Of a DNA stretch of 64,000 bases, positions 32,723 to 41,712 are shown one piece after another. A program made the translations under genes and the position numbers. Source of the stretch: Thalassospiraceae bacterium LMO-SO8 (GTDB taxonomy: Bacteria; Pseudomonadota; Alphaproteobacteria; Rhodospirillales; Casp-alpha2); contig CP134226.1 of the NCBI GenBank assembly GCA_031655335.1, forward strand, positions 3,840,001 to 3,904,000. Reading direction: 5' to 3'. Position 1 is the first letter of the stretch, and the number at the start of each line of letters is the position of its first letter. The notes under the pieces are model-generated. The model did not search any database. It had not been told where the DNA came from and worked only from the letters and a program-made list of their open reading frames with translations.

Positions 32723-33584
32723 CCCGTTCGATCTTGACCGGCATCATGCGGATGGCGAAATCGCCGAAGGACTGGATGATCCGTTCGGCGACGCCGTCGG
32801 CGCGGTAATCAACCTCAAGCTCGAACACCGGCGTGCTTTCGCCCGATTTCATGGAAAAGAACGCCGACTGGTGGCGCCACACGGGCACCTCCGTGGCGAA
32901 CCCGGCCTTTTTCAAAAGCGCCCGCGTCTTGTCGCTGCGGTCCTTCGGGCTGACGATGTAGACGTTGGTGTCATAGGGGTTGTCCAGGCTGCCGCCGTCG
33001 AACATGGGGCGGGAAAAGACCTTCTTGCCGGCCAGCGCCGCCTTCAGGCTGGCGAGCAGGTGGGCCGTGGGAAACAGCGTACCCTTGGGCAGGGGAATCT
33101 GCTTGGCGACATTGCCGGCGAAGGCCGCCTCGCCGCCCTTGCCGGGGTCGAGCCGCGCCGTTCCCTTAAGGTCTTCCTCCAGCCGCTCGTTACGCTTGTG
33201 TGTCATGCTGAAACCGTAGTCGCGGCCGTCTTTCGATTCCCAGCTGGTGAAGCTCCAATCCGTGCGCACCGGCGTTTCCTCGCCGTAGATCACGTCAAGC
33301 ACGATGCGGCTTTCGGCGACCCAGCGCTCGCAGGCGTCGGTGAATTCATAAACCATGAGGCCGCGCGCCGCCGTGGGGCCGACGCCTTCGCGGCTTTGGT
33401 TGAGGGTAATCTCGTAAGCCGCCCGATGGCTGGTCAGTTTCGGCTCCGCCGCCCCCGCCGCCCTGGCGCCCTGCACGACAGTCGCGCTCAGGCCCACAAA
33501 CAGCAGCATCGACGCCCCGGCGGCAAACGCCGCGCGGCGGAACGCCGGCAGGTTCCGGCGACGGGTAGGCCGTTGGATCGGCAT
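32706..33584 (-). CDS. eipB: EipB family periplasmic cell-envelope integrity protein (DUF1849)
   Basis: A 292-residue exported protein. The N terminus is a basic signal peptide with a hydrophobic core (FAAGASMLLFVGLSATVVQGARA). The mature part follows EipB: LTSHRAAYEITLNQS, GLMVYEFTDACERW, NERLEEDLKGTA, GTLFPTAHLLASLKAALAGKK and FDGGS. Two cysteines, in TDACERW and at the last residue (KGGC), match the disulfide that ties the ends of the spiral beta-barrel in Brucella EipB. EipB supports envelope integrity in Alphaproteobacteria. The ATG at 33584 is chosen at the signal peptide start. Confidence 0.88.
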   Translation of the reverse strand: MPIQRPTRRRNLPAFRRAAFAAGASMLLFVGLSATVVQGARAAGAAEPKLTSHRAAYEITLNQSREGVGPTAARGLMVYEFTDACERWVAESRIVLDVIYGEETPVRTDWSFTSWESKDGRDYGFSMTHKRNERLEEDLKGTARLDPGKGGEAAFAGNVAKQIPLPKGTLFPTAHLLASLKAALAGKKVFSRPMFDGGSLDNPYDTNVYIVSPKDRSDKTRALLKKAGFATEVPVWRHQSAFFSMKSGESTPVFELEVDYRADGVAERIIQSFGDFAIRMMPVKIERVKGGC

Positions 33585-34045
33585 GGCGGTGTTTCTTCCC
33601 AAGAGCAATTCCGCACTGCTGAGACTAGGCTCCGCGACACGCCCTGTCCATGGCCGCGGCGATCGCTTCACTCGGCAATTCCTGCCGACTTGGCGGGCAG
33701 AAGTTGCCGGGCCGGACAGGTTTGTGCCTGGTCATTTTCCGTTAAGCATATGAAAAACCGCCATCTGCCGGCTGGCCCGACTTTTGCGTTGGATTTCAGC
33801 GAGTAAATGGATGTGGCCAAGCCCACATGCCGACGATTTGGAGGCACTCATGACGGCGATAGAACAGACCCCGAAGCCCGTGCCAGGACGAAATGCGATG
33901 AGGAGTGCTTCGGCCCGCGGCCGAACCGGCACCTAAGGCGCATTTCCATACTGTCCACGGGAGACCAGTGCCTTTGGCATGTCCGGGTCTCGACCCCTTC
34001 TGTTTCTCGAACGGATCGCGTTCGGACGAAGAAGGAGCCTTGCTC
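33585..34045. other. 461-base gap between divergent eipB and an unknown gene, with local hairpins
   Basis: No convincing gene is seen. The right half holds two stable inverted repeats on the plus strand. TTCGGC (33909-33914) pairs with GCCGAA (33920-33925), extended by GTGC/GCAC. CGAACG (34014-34019) pairs with CGTTCG (34025-34030) just upstream of the AAGGAG that serves the gene at 34046. These could form a structured 5' leader. Short plus-strand frames here lack ribosome binding sites and coding character. Confidence 0.45.
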
Positions 34046-34582
34046 ATGGGAGCAGAACATCAGCCGGTTTCGTATGTAGACCTGTTTTCAACACCGACGT
34101 CCCCCACGTCCCCGTTTTCGGGCCTGGGCAGTCCGTCACGCGAGCTTGTTCCCCTGACTCCGATTTCGCCGCCCGACGCCTGCGAAAGCGAAGGACCGGC
34201 GCGGGATGAGGCCCCCGAACCGACTCTATTCAGCGTCCTGACAAACGGCCTGTCCCTGCGCGACCTCACCCCCCGCCAGATGGCCGAGGTCAGCCTGGAC
34301 CTCTACGCCGCCGGGGTGCTGACTTATGAAGACTATGAACTGCTGGCGTTCCAGCCCGAACTGCACCCCGACTACAACGACACCGTGGGCGCCTTGACCG
34401 GCGAGCCCGCCGGCCCCGACCGCCCCCGGGACTATGTCACGCAATGGGAAGACCGGCTGAATTTCGAACGCCGCTACAATCCGCAGAACACCCGTCTCGT
34501 GCGCAAGACCGAACACATCGTCAGCCTGCTGCTGACCCTGGACGGCCCGCCCGACGGTTCCGGCCGGCCGATGGCGGCCTGA
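34046..34582 (+). CDS. Unknown 178-residue protein with disordered N-terminal half
   Basis: I do not recognise a family. The first 65 residues are rich in Ser, Pro and Thr (LFSTPTSPTSPFSGLGSPSRELVPLTPISPP) and look disordered. The second half has a short ordered segment (LTPRQMAEVSLDLYAAGVLTYEDYELLAFQPELHPDYNDTVG ... YVTQWEDRLNFERRYNPQNTRLVRKTEHIVSLL). AAGGAG eight bases before the ATG at 34046 fixes the start. No signal peptide or membrane helix. It may be a lineage-restricted native gene. Confidence 0.65.
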   Translation: MGAEHQPVSYVDLFSTPTSPTSPFSGLGSPSRELVPLTPISPPDACESEGPARDEAPEPTLFSVLTNGLSLRDLTPRQMAEVSLDLYAAGVLTYEDYELLAFQPELHPDYNDTVGALTGEPAGPDRPRDYVTQWEDRLNFERRYNPQNTRLVRKTEHIVSLLLTLDGPPDGSGRPMAA

Positions 34583-34673
34583 ACAACGCATCGCTTGAAT
34601 GCCCCAGGCACGGCCGCACGGCGGCGGGCCGGTGGGGTCCTGCCGATATTTTCAAAATCCGTGGAAACGGCGC

Positions 34674-35600
34674 TTAATGCTGAACGGTGAAGTGCACCAA
34701 GCCGGGCCAATCCCGCGCGCTGAGCACGGCGCTGGCGTCGGCCTGCTCGGTCGGGCGCAACTTGGCGGCGACCGACCAATCCTTCGGTGACACGCGGATC
34801 GCCCAGGTATCGGCAATCCCCGCCCGCTTGATACGGCGGAACGCGCCGGTCCGTTCCTGCGCATCGAAGGGCCCGACGACGACGCGATATACGTCCCGTC
34901 CATCGCGGCCGATCTTGCCGTGCAGAACCGCCGGCACGAGGGATCTGAAGGCCTGCATATGGCGCTTCGCCCGCTCGCTGCCGCGGAAGCTGCCGATCAC
35001 GTAATAGAACCCTTCCTTGGGCTTGCCGTTTTCCACGGCGGCCGACGGCAGGGCCGCGGCAGTCTGCAAGGCCGTGGCCGGGACCTGAACGACATCAACG
35101 TTAGGCCGCGTGAAGCGGACGAACGGGCGATCGGTCTTTTCCGTCATCGGCTGCAATGCCGCCAGATCGATGTTGACGGCCACCGGCTGTTCGTTCCCGG
35201 GCGCGGGTTGAACAGCGGTGTCGGAGGACATCGCCGCGGCCTGATCCAGGACAGGGACCGTATCCGCCTTGGCGACCTGGGCCTCGATGGTATCGAAGCC
35301 CGGGGCCAGCGGCGGGATGTCCTTGTCCGCCAATGCTGTGGCGTCCTTGCCCGCGTCGGCGGTCATGACGTCCTTGCGGTCGTCGATGTCGCGGCAGACG
35401 ACGTTGTCATCTTCGGTCACGGCGCGATAAAGCGCGCAGTCCTTGCTGGTCAGCGCCGACAGGCCGTGATCCGTAATGGATTTTTCCGTTGTGACGACGG
35501 AGAGGATGTCGATGGCCCAGGACGCGACCTGGATGGGAACCGGCAGGGCGCATCCGCCCAATAGCGCGCATGCACCGACGACGATTACGGACTTCCGCAT
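34674..35600 (-). CDS. Lipoprotein with C-terminal SPOR domain
   Basis: A 308-residue protein. Residues 1-17 are a lipoprotein signal ending in the lipobox LLGGC. A variable, alanine-rich linker spans about residues 85-195. The C-terminal SPOR domain (GFYYVIGSFRGSERAKRHMQAFRSLVPAVLHGKIGRDGRDVYRVVVGPF) should bind denuded septal peptidoglycan. This layout suggests an outer membrane lipoprotein recruited to the division site or cell wall turnover zones. It lies upstream of a 238-base gap before aspS; it has its own promoter region. Confidence 0.85.
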   Translation of the reverse strand: MRKSVIVVGACALLGGCALPVPIQVASWAIDILSVVTTEKSITDHGLSALTSKDCALYRAVTEDDNVVCRDIDDRKDVMTADAGKDATALADKDIPPLAPGFDTIEAQVAKADTVPVLDQAAAMSSDTAVQPAPGNEQPVAVNIDLAALQPMTEKTDRPFVRFTRPNVDVVQVPATALQTAAALPSAAVENGKPKEGFYYVIGSFRGSERAKRHMQAFRSLVPAVLHGKIGRDGRDVYRVVVGPFDAQERTGAFRRIKRAGIADTWAIRVSPKDWSVAAKLRPTEQADASAVLSARDWPGLVHFTVQH

Positions 35601-35673
35601 CTTAAACCCCCAGTAGGGCCACCGGCAGCCGCACCGGCAAATTCACCCCGTAAAAAATGGTTCACCCAGTCGC

Positions 35674-35709
35674 CGTTTCGCTCCCCGGCCGCCGCGGCCA
35701 ACCGAAACG
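35674..35709. repeat. Nested inverted repeat between aspS and the SPOR lipoprotein gene
   Basis: CGTTTCG (35674-35680) is repeated inversely as CGAAACG (35703-35709). Nested inside are GGCCG (35687-35691) and CGGCC (35695-35699). The structure can fold on either strand and lies between the aspS stop and the SPOR gene promoter. There is no clear T-run. It may be a transcript-end structure or a regulatory dyad. Confidence 0.35.
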
Positions 35710-35838
35710 ACTATTATTTATTAGGTCTTCTACCGATTCGTTATACCTGAAGGCGCGAATCGGGGGCCAGCTTTTTCTAGCCGGCTAACCTCTTTTTATT
35801 ATTTACAGAATCCTGGGTGGTTGACGGCAGGAGAATTA

Positions 35839-37647
35839 CTACCCCTGCGATTCACCGCCGGTCTGGGGGCCTGCTTTCTTCGGCAGGGCGAGTTTGAGAT
35901 GCAGTTCCTTGAGCCGCTCATCCGGCACCAAAGAGGGTGCCCCCATGAGCAGATCCTGCGCCTGCTGGTTCATCGGGAAGGCGATGACCTCGCGGATGTT
36001 GGGCTCGTCGGCCAGCATCATGACGATGCGGTCGATGCCGGGGGCTGAGCCGCCGTGCGGCGGCGCGCCGAACTGGAAGGCCCGGTACATGCCGCCGAAT
36101 TCCGTTTCCACGGTTTCCTTGGAGTAGCCCGCGATCTCGAACGCCTTGACCATGATGTCGGGCTTGTGGTTCCGGATCGCGCCCGAGGACAGTTCGACCC
36201 CGTTGCACACGATGTCGTACTGATAGGCCAGGATATCCAGGGGGTCCTGGGTTTCCAGCGCCTCAAGCCCACCCTGGGGCATGGAGAACGGGTTGTGCGA
36301 AAAGTCGATGCGGCCCGTGTCCTCGTTCAGTTCGAACATCGGATAGTCGACGATCCAGCAGAAATCGAAGCGGTCCTTGGCGATCAGGTCCAGGTCCTGG
36401 CCGATCTTGGTGCGCGCGGCCGAGGCAAAGGACGCGAACTCGCCCGGGACGCCGGCCACGAAGAACACGGCGTCGCCGTCGTTCAGCCCCAGCGACGCCT
36501 TGAGCGCCGCCGTGCGGTCGTCGCCAATGTTCTTGGCGACCGGCCCCGCCCCCTCGCCGTCACGGAAGAAGATATAGCCCAGGCCCGGCTGGCCCTGGCT
36601 TTGCGCCCAGGAATTCATGCGGTCGCAGAACGCGCGGCTGCCGCCGCCCGGCGCCGGAATGGCGTGGACGCGGACCTTGTCGTTCTTTTCGATCATGCCG
36701 GCGAACACCTTGAAGCCGGAACCGGCGAAGGTATCCGTGACGTTGGACATTTCGATGGGGTTGCGCAGGTCCGGCTTGTCGTTGCCGTACTTCAGCATCG
36801 AGTCCTTGTAGGGAATGCGCGGGAACGCCCCCTCGGTCACCTTGCGGCCGTTGGCGAATTCCTTGAACACGCCGGACAGAACGGGTTCCAGCGCCGCGAA
36901 CACGTCGTCCTGGGTGACATAGGCCATTTCCAGGTCGAGCTGATAGAACTCGCCCGGCGACCGGTCGGCCCGCGCGTCCTCGTCGCGGAAGCAGGGCGCG
37001 ATCTGGAAGTACTTGTCGAAGCCCGACACCATCAACAGTTGCTTGAACTGCTGCGGCGCCTGCGGCAGGGCGTAGAAATGGCCCGGATGGTTGCGCGCCG
37101 GCACCAGATAGTCGCGGGCACCCTCGGGCGAGGACGCGGTCAGGATCGGCGTCTGAATTTCCAGGAACCCCTGGTCGACCATGCGGCGGCGGATCGAGGA
37201 AATGACATTGGAGCGCAGGATGATGTTGGCGTGCGGCTGTTCGCGGCGCAGGTCCAGGAAGCGGTAGCGCAGGCGCGTCTCCTCGCCCAGGTCGGCATCG
37301 CCGAACACCTGCAACGGCAGCATCTCGGCCGCGCTTTCGACATGGAATTCGTCGATGCGCACTTCGATCGCGCCCGTCGGGATCGACGGGTTGATGGTTT
37401 CTTCCGACCGCTTGACCACGGGGCCGGTGATCGTCACCACGCTTTCCGGGCGCACGCCCTCGACCGCCGGGAACAGGCTGCCGGACACGTCGATGACGCA
37501 TTGCGTCAGGCCGTAATGGTCGCGCAGGTCGACGAACAGCAGGTTGCCGTGGTCGCGCTTGCGGTGGACCCAGCCCGACAGGCGCACGGTTTCGCCGACG
37601 TTGTCTTCGCGCAGTTGGCCACAGGTATGAGTGCGGTAAGGGTGCAT
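35839..37647 (-). CDS. aspS: Aspartyl-tRNA synthetase
   Basis: Class II synthetase of 602 residues, the bacterial-length form with the extra GAD insertion domain. It has an N-terminal OB-fold anticodon-binding domain ([34 protein letters not shown]) and motif 2 ([22 protein letters not shown]). The insertion domain spans roughly residues 280-420, and motif 3 is [23 protein letters not shown]. Proteins of this type in Alphaproteobacteria are often non-discriminating (charging both Asp- and Asn-tRNA); whether gatCAB is present elsewhere cannot be seen. A hairpin lies just upstream of the start. Confidence 0.97.
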   Translation of the reverse strand: MHPYRTHTCGQLREDNVGETVRLSGWVHRKRDHGNLLFVDLRDHYGLTQCVIDVSGSLFPAVEGVRPESVVTITGPVVKRSEETINPSIPTGAIEVRIDEFHVESAAEMLPLQVFGDADLGEETRLRYRFLDLRREQPHANIILRSNVISSIRRRMVDQGFLEIQTPILTASSPEGARDYLVPARNHPGHFYALPQAPQQFKQLLMVSGFDKYFQIAPCFRDEDARADRSPGEFYQLDLEMAYVTQDDVFAALEPVLSGVFKEFANGRKVTEGAFPRIPYKDSMLKYGNDKPDLRNPIEMSNVTDTFAGSGFKVFAGMIEKNDKVRVHAIPAPGGGSRAFCDRMNSWAQSQGQPGLGYIFFRDGEGAGPVAKNIGDDRTAALKASLGLNDGDAVFFVAGVPGEFASFASAARTKIGQDLDLIAKDRFDFCWIVDYPMFELNEDTGRIDFSHNPFSMPQGGLEALETQDPLDILAYQYDIVCNGVELSSGAIRNHKPDIMVKAFEIAGYSKETVETEFGGMYRAFQFGAPPHGGSAPGIDRIVMMLADEPNIREVIAFPMNQQAQDLLMGAPSLVPDERLKELHLKLALPKKAGPQTGGESQG

Positions 37648-37669
37648 TGGATTACTTCTCGTGGTTCGC

Positions 37670-37707
37670 GCGCGCGATGGGATTGTCCCGGCGGGGCAAT
37701 CGCGCGC
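37670..37707 (-). promoter_or_regulatory. Hairpin in the aspS 5' leader
   Basis: GCGCGCGAT (37670-37678) pairs perfectly with ATCGCGCGC (37699-37707), with further partial pairing inside. Read on the minus strand it ends 23 bases before the aspS start codon. It could be a leader structure controlling aspS or a promoter dyad; neither is shown. Confidence 0.35.
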
Positions 37708-37936
37708 CCTGAATGTTCGTCTGACGACGCCGCCGACGTCCGGAACCGGCGGCCCAAACGTCCCGGGTTTCTAGGCGGTCGAACGGCGAAAATCCAGAGG
37801 GAATTTGCCGACCGGCCACCGCCCCAGGTCGGTGCCCCCCCTCAAGCGGAACGAATGATTTTCAGAAAAAGCTGCTATACTGCACCCGCGAACACGGCCA
37901 GCGACGGCCTGACATGGTTTGTTAGGAGACCCGACA

Positions 37937-38458
37937 ATGATCCCCACTTGGCGTACCGCCCTTCCCGTCCTGGCGCTCGGCGCCCTGGTTGCCCTTTCCC
38001 CGATCGTCACCGCCCAGCAGACACAGGCCGCCAGCAGCGACAGCCCGACGACCACGACCGACGACAAGGATAAGGACAAGAAGGAAGGCAAGGCGCTGCG
38101 CGATATTCAGGAGCTGTTGAACAAGAGCCAGTTCGAACCGGCCCTGGCAGCCCTGGTGCCCTATACGGCCCAGCATCCCGATGACGCCGACGGCTGGAAC
38201 CTGCGGGGCTATGCGTCGCGCAAGCTCGGCCATTACGACGTCGCCTTCGACCATTACGAACGGGCGCTGGCCATCAATCCCAACCACAAGGGCGCGCTTG
38301 AATACATGGGCGAGCTGTATGTGGAAATGGGCCAGAAGGACACGGCCCGGGAACTCCTGGCCCGGCTCGAAGGCCTGTGCCCCCAGGGCTGCACCGAAGT
38401 GGCCATGCTCAAGGGCTTCATCGACGGCATGAGCGAGACGGCGGAACGGCGCTGGTAG
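37937..38458 (+). CDS. Exported tetratricopeptide repeat protein
   Basis: A 173-residue protein. Residues 1-34 are a signal peptide (TALPVLALGALVALSPIVTAQQ), so it should be periplasmic. A short charged linker (TTTTDDKDKDKKEGK) precedes three TPR units: FEPALAALVPYTAQHPDDADGWNLRGY, ASRKLGHYDVAFDHYERALAINPNHKGALEYMG, and ELYVEMGQKDTARELLARLEGLCP. Two cysteines (CPQGC) could form a disulfide. TAGGAGA before the ATG at 37937 fixes the start. Its partner is unknown; it is divergent from aspS. Confidence 0.85.
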   Translation: MIPTWRTALPVLALGALVALSPIVTAQQTQAASSDSPTTTTDDKDKDKKEGKALRDIQELLNKSQFEPALAALVPYTAQHPDDADGWNLRGYASRKLGHYDVAFDHYERALAINPNHKGALEYMGELYVEMGQKDTARELLARLEGLCPQGCTEVAMLKGFIDGMSETAERRW

Positions 38459-38549
38459 GCACCGCCGCCCTCAAGCCCTTGTAAAGCTCCGGCAATCGAT
38501 ATCAGGGGCGCGTGCGGCCGCGCCCCTGATGTTCCGCCTGCGCCGGCGA

Positions 38550-39284
38550 TCACACCAAGATATCGACGCCGCCGTCCGGGTCCGGGAGATGGGCGACCCG
38601 GCGGACCAGCCAGACACCCAGATAGATGAAGGGCGTGTCCGCCAGGGCGATGACCAGCTTGGCCAAATAGCTGGCGATGATGATCTTGAACACCACATCC
38701 CAGGCCAGGCCCAGACCGAAGCCCAGAAAAATCGAATTGACGATGACCGTATCGGCAAGCTGACTGGTCATGGTCGAGGCATTGTTGCGCAGCCACAGAT
38801 GCTTGCCCCGCGTCACCCGTTTCCAGAAGTGGAACAGCTTCACATCCAGCAACTGGGCCGCCAGATAGGCGGTCATCGATCCCAGGATCAGCATGCCCGG
38901 CAGGGTGAACACGCTTTCATAGGCCTGCTGCATCTGGGCCACGGTGTCGTAATTGGCGTTACCGGCGGGCCAGACGGGCGATCCGGGCACGACCAGGGCG
39001 ATCTGGATCACGCCCAGGATCAGCACGCTCATGGCAAAGCCGGTGTAAACCATCAGATTGGCGCGGCGCTGGCCATAAACCTCACAGACCACGTCGGTGA
39101 TCAGAAAGGTCAGGGGGTAGGTAATCAGCCCCGCCGTCAGGGTCACCGCCTCGCCGAACAGGCCGTCGGGGAAAGTCTCGGGAAAGGCCAGGAACAGCTT
39201 GCCCGCAAGGACGTTGGTCATCACCAGGACGACCACGAAGGCCGCCATCAGGATGCTGAATACGACTTCCGAGCGATCGCCCAT
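38550..39284 (-). CDS. yhhQ: Queuosine precursor transporter (YhhQ family)
   Basis: A 244-residue membrane protein of the YhhQ/DUF165 vitamin-transporter family, which imports preQ0/preQ1 or queuine for tRNA queuosine synthesis. About six helices are visible. Signature blocks are VLVMTNVLAGKL, the ITYPLTFLITDVVCEVYGQRRAN block, and the late NNASTMTSQLADTVIVNSIFLGF. The ATG at 39284 has GGGGAGG upstream and removes a non-homologous arginine-rich extension. It ends next to the TPR gene, convergently. Confidence 0.9.
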   Translation of the reverse strand: MGDRSEVVFSILMAAFVVVLVMTNVLAGKLFLAFPETFPDGLFGEAVTLTAGLITYPLTFLITDVVCEVYGQRRANLMVYTGFAMSVLILGVIQIALVVPGSPVWPAGNANYDTVAQMQQAYESVFTLPGMLILGSMTAYLAAQLLDVKLFHFWKRVTRGKHLWLRNNASTMTSQLADTVIVNSIFLGFGLGLAWDVVFKIIIASYLAKLVIALADTPFIYLGVWLVRRVAHLPDPDGGVDILV

Positions 39285-39318
39285 CGCCCTCCCCCTCGCA
39301 AATTGTGCTGGCCGCAGT

Positions 39319-40083
39319 CTAGCCCTTTGCCTTGCGCGCCAGGAAGCCCCCAAGCATGGCCTGGGGCTCGCCGGTCTCGAAACTGTCGCCGAAGATGGGG
39401 ATGGTCTGGGCGATGGCCTCGGCCGGGGTCAGGCTTTCCCACGACTGAATCAACATCTTCTGGGTGCGGATCGCGTGCGGGCCCGATTCGACAATGGCCT
39501 GCACCGATCGGTCGAGCACGGCGTCCAGATCTTCGGGCTTGGTCAGGAATTCGACGAAGCCCCATTGATGGGCCGTGGCCGCGTCGATCATTTCCCCGGT
39601 CATGAGCAGCCAGCGGGTACGGCCCCAGCCGACCAGATGCGGCAATAACACCGCTTCGATCACGCTGGGCAGGCCGACCCGGACCTCGGGCATGCCGAAT
39701 TTAGCGTTGTCGGCGGCGATACGAAAATCGCAAGCCGCCGCCAATTCCATGCCGCCGCCCAGGCAATAGCCATTAATCCGCGCGATCACCGGCACCGGCA
39801 GGTCGCGGATCGCCGCCATGACGCCATGCAGGCGCGTGATGAAGGCTCGGGCCGACGTGGGGTCGAGGGCCGCCATCTCACCGATGTCGGCGCCGCCGAC
39901 GAAGGCGCGGTCGCCGGCGCCGGTGATGACCACGGCGCGCAGGTCCAGGTTCCCCGCCATGTCGCGCAGGATCTGCGCCAGTTCGGTCATCAGGGCGGAA
40001 TTCAAAACGTTCAGCTTGTCCGGGCGGTTGACGGTCAGCCAAGTCACCCCGCCCCGGTCGTCACGCAAGATGGTATCGCTCAA
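39319..40083 (-). CDS. Enoyl-CoA hydratase/isomerase family protein
   Basis: A 254-residue crotonase-fold enzyme, probably acting on short enoyl-CoA esters. Oxyanion-hole blocks are present: GAGDRAFVGGADIGEM and INGYCLGGGMELAAACDFRIAADNAKFGMPEVRVGLPSVIEAVLLP. The second normal catalytic Glu position of crotonases lies in PEVRVGLPSVIEA. The start is TTG at 40083, read as Met in MSDTILRDDRGGVTWLTVNRP-like homologues, with GGAGG five bases upstream; ATGs at 40095, 40113 and 40137 lie over or before that ribosome site. The precise substrate is unknown. Confidence 0.88.
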   Translation of the reverse strand: MSDTILRDDRGGVTWLTVNRPDKLNVLNSALMTELAQILRDMAGNLDLRAVVITGAGDRAFVGGADIGEMAALDPTSARAFITRLHGVMAAIRDLPVPVIARINGYCLGGGMELAAACDFRIAADNAKFGMPEVRVGLPSVIEAVLLPHLVGWGRTRWLLMTGEMIDAATAHQWGFVEFLTKPEDLDAVLDRSVQAIVESGPHAIRTQKMLIQSWESLTPAEAIAQTIPIFGDSFETGEPQAMLGGFLARKAKG

Positions 40084-40235
40084 AATGTCCTCCATGATTG
40101 TTGCGCGCAGCATTCCGCGCCTTGCCTCCCTTGGCAAGATCGCAGCGTTTCACTTTGGCGCGGCAATCCTCTAGCGTATAACGGCGGAGCGGCCCACCAA
40201 GAGGACCGCCCCGCGCCCAAGGAGGATAGCCTTAG

Positions 40236-40547
40236 ATGATCATCGACCACCGCACCTATACCGTTCAGCACGGCATGAACAAACAGTACCTGGACCTGTT
40301 CGAGGCCGAAGGCCTGCCCGTGCAGCTTCGCCACCTCAACCTGATCGGGTATTTCACGACCTCCGTCGGGCCGCAGAACGAATTCGTGCACCTTTGGAGC
40401 TATGACGACCTGACCGACATGGAACGCCGCCGCGCCGCGCGCGACGCCGACCCGGACTGGACCGTCTACAAAAAGAAAAGCGCCGGGATGCTGGTGAAGC
40501 AGGAAAACAAACTGATCACGCCCGTCAGCTTTTCGCCCCTGAAATGA
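40236..40547 (+). CDS. NIPSNAP family protein
   Basis: A 103-residue dimeric alpha/beta-barrel-type protein of the NIPSNAP family (DHRTYTVQHGMNKQYLDLFEAEGLPVQ, then GYFTTSVGPQNEFVHLWSYDDLTDMERRRAA). The function of bacterial members is unknown. AAGGAGG precedes the ATG by about 11 bases. The stop overlaps the rnd start by 4 bases (ATGA), so the two are translationally coupled. Confidence 0.9.
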   Translation: MIIDHRTYTVQHGMNKQYLDLFEAEGLPVQLRHLNLIGYFTTSVGPQNEFVHLWSYDDLTDMERRRAARDADPDWTVYKKKSAGMLVKQENKLITPVSFSPLK

Positions 40548-41695
40548 ACCTGATTACAGACAACGACGCACTGCGGGCGTTCTGCGCGCCGCTCGCCACC
40601 GTGGACTACGTGACCGTGGACACGGAGTTCATCCGTGAACGCACCTATTGGCCGGTGCTCTGCCTGTTGCAGATCGGCGGGCCCGACGGCGCCGCGGCGG
40701 TCGACGCCCTGGCGCCGGGCATTGACCTGACGCCCGTGTTCGAATTACTGGCCAACCGCAACGTGCTGAAGGTCTTCCATGCCGCCCGCCAGGACATGGA
40801 AATCTTCTGCCGCGCCATGGACGACTGTCCGGCCCCCGTGTTCGACACGCAGATCGCGGCCATGGTCTGCGGGTTCGGCGATTCCGTGGGCTACGAAACC
40901 CTGGTCGCCAAGCTGGCCAAGGCGACCGTGGATAAGAGCTCGCGGTTCACCGACTGGGCCGCCCGGCCGCTGTCGGACAAACAGATCAGCTATGCGCTGT
41001 CGGACGTCACGCACCTGCGCACGGTCTATGAAAAGCTGCAGGCCAAGCTGGAAAAAAGCGGCCGCCTTGCCTGGGTCGCCTCCGAGATGGAGGCCCTGCA
41101 CGACCGCAAGTTCTATGAAACCGATCCCATGGAAGCCTACCAAAGGCTCAAGGTCCGGCGTCCGACGGCGCGCCTGCTCGCCATCCTGCGCGAGGTCGCG
41201 GCCTGGCGCGAGATCGAGGCCCAACGCGCCGATGTGCCCCGGAACCGCATCGTGCGGGACGAGTCCATCGTCGAGATCGCCCATCACCCACCGAAGTCGG
41301 TCGAGAACCTGGCCCGCATCCGCGGCCTGTCGCAAAAGATGGCCGAAGGCTGGCAGGGCCGGCAGATCATGGAAGCCGTCGAACGCGGTCGGAACCTGCC
41401 CGATGCCGAGTGCCCGACGCCGGAAGAAAAGCTGCCCCTGCCCCGCGGCATCGGCCCCGTGTCCGACCTGTTGAAGGTGTTCCTGAAGATGTGCGCCGAG
41501 GAATCCGACGTGGCGCAGCGCCTGATCGCCAATTCGGAAGACATCGACAACCTGGCCGCGTTCGGCGAGGAAGCCGACGTGCCGGCGCTCAAGGGTTGGC
41601 GGCGCGAGTTGTTCGGCGAGGCCGCCCTGAAGCTGCGCGACGGACGCATGGGCCTTGCCATCAAGGACCGTGTCCTGACGGTCGTCGATCTGTAG
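40544..41695 (+). CDS. rnd: Ribonuclease D
   Basis: A 383-residue 3'-5' exoribonuclease of the DEDD family that trims tRNA and other stable RNA 3' ends. Exonuclease motifs are visible: TVDTEFIRERTYWPVLCLLQI (DxE), VFHAARQDMEIF, and the late SYALSDVTHLRTVYEKL. One HRDC domain follows (KSVENLARIRGLSQKMAEGWQGRQIMEAV). The ATG overlaps the NIPSNAP stop. It is followed 17 bases later by a GST gene on the same strand. Confidence 0.95.
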   Translation: MNLITDNDALRAFCAPLATVDYVTVDTEFIRERTYWPVLCLLQIGGPDGAAAVDALAPGIDLTPVFELLANRNVLKVFHAARQDMEIFCRAMDDCPAPVFDTQIAAMVCGFGDSVGYETLVAKLAKATVDKSSRFTDWAARPLSDKQISYALSDVTHLRTVYEKLQAKLEKSGRLAWVASEMEALHDRKFYETDPMEAYQRLKVRRPTARLLAILREVAAWREIEAQRADVPRNRIVRDESIVEIAHHPPKSVENLARIRGLSQKMAEGWQGRQIMEAVERGRNLPDAECPTPEEKLPLPRGIGPVSDLLKVFLKMCAEESDVAQRLIANSEDIDNLAAFGEEADVPALKGWRRELFGEAALKLRDGRMGLAIKDRVLTVVDL

Positions 41696-41712
41696 CGGCG
41701 GGACCCACGACC

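Noticed and set aside
33807-34079. 90-codon frame in the eipB gap
   Set aside because: No Shine-Dalgarno, cysteine/arginine-rich product, and it overlaps the better supported start at 34046.
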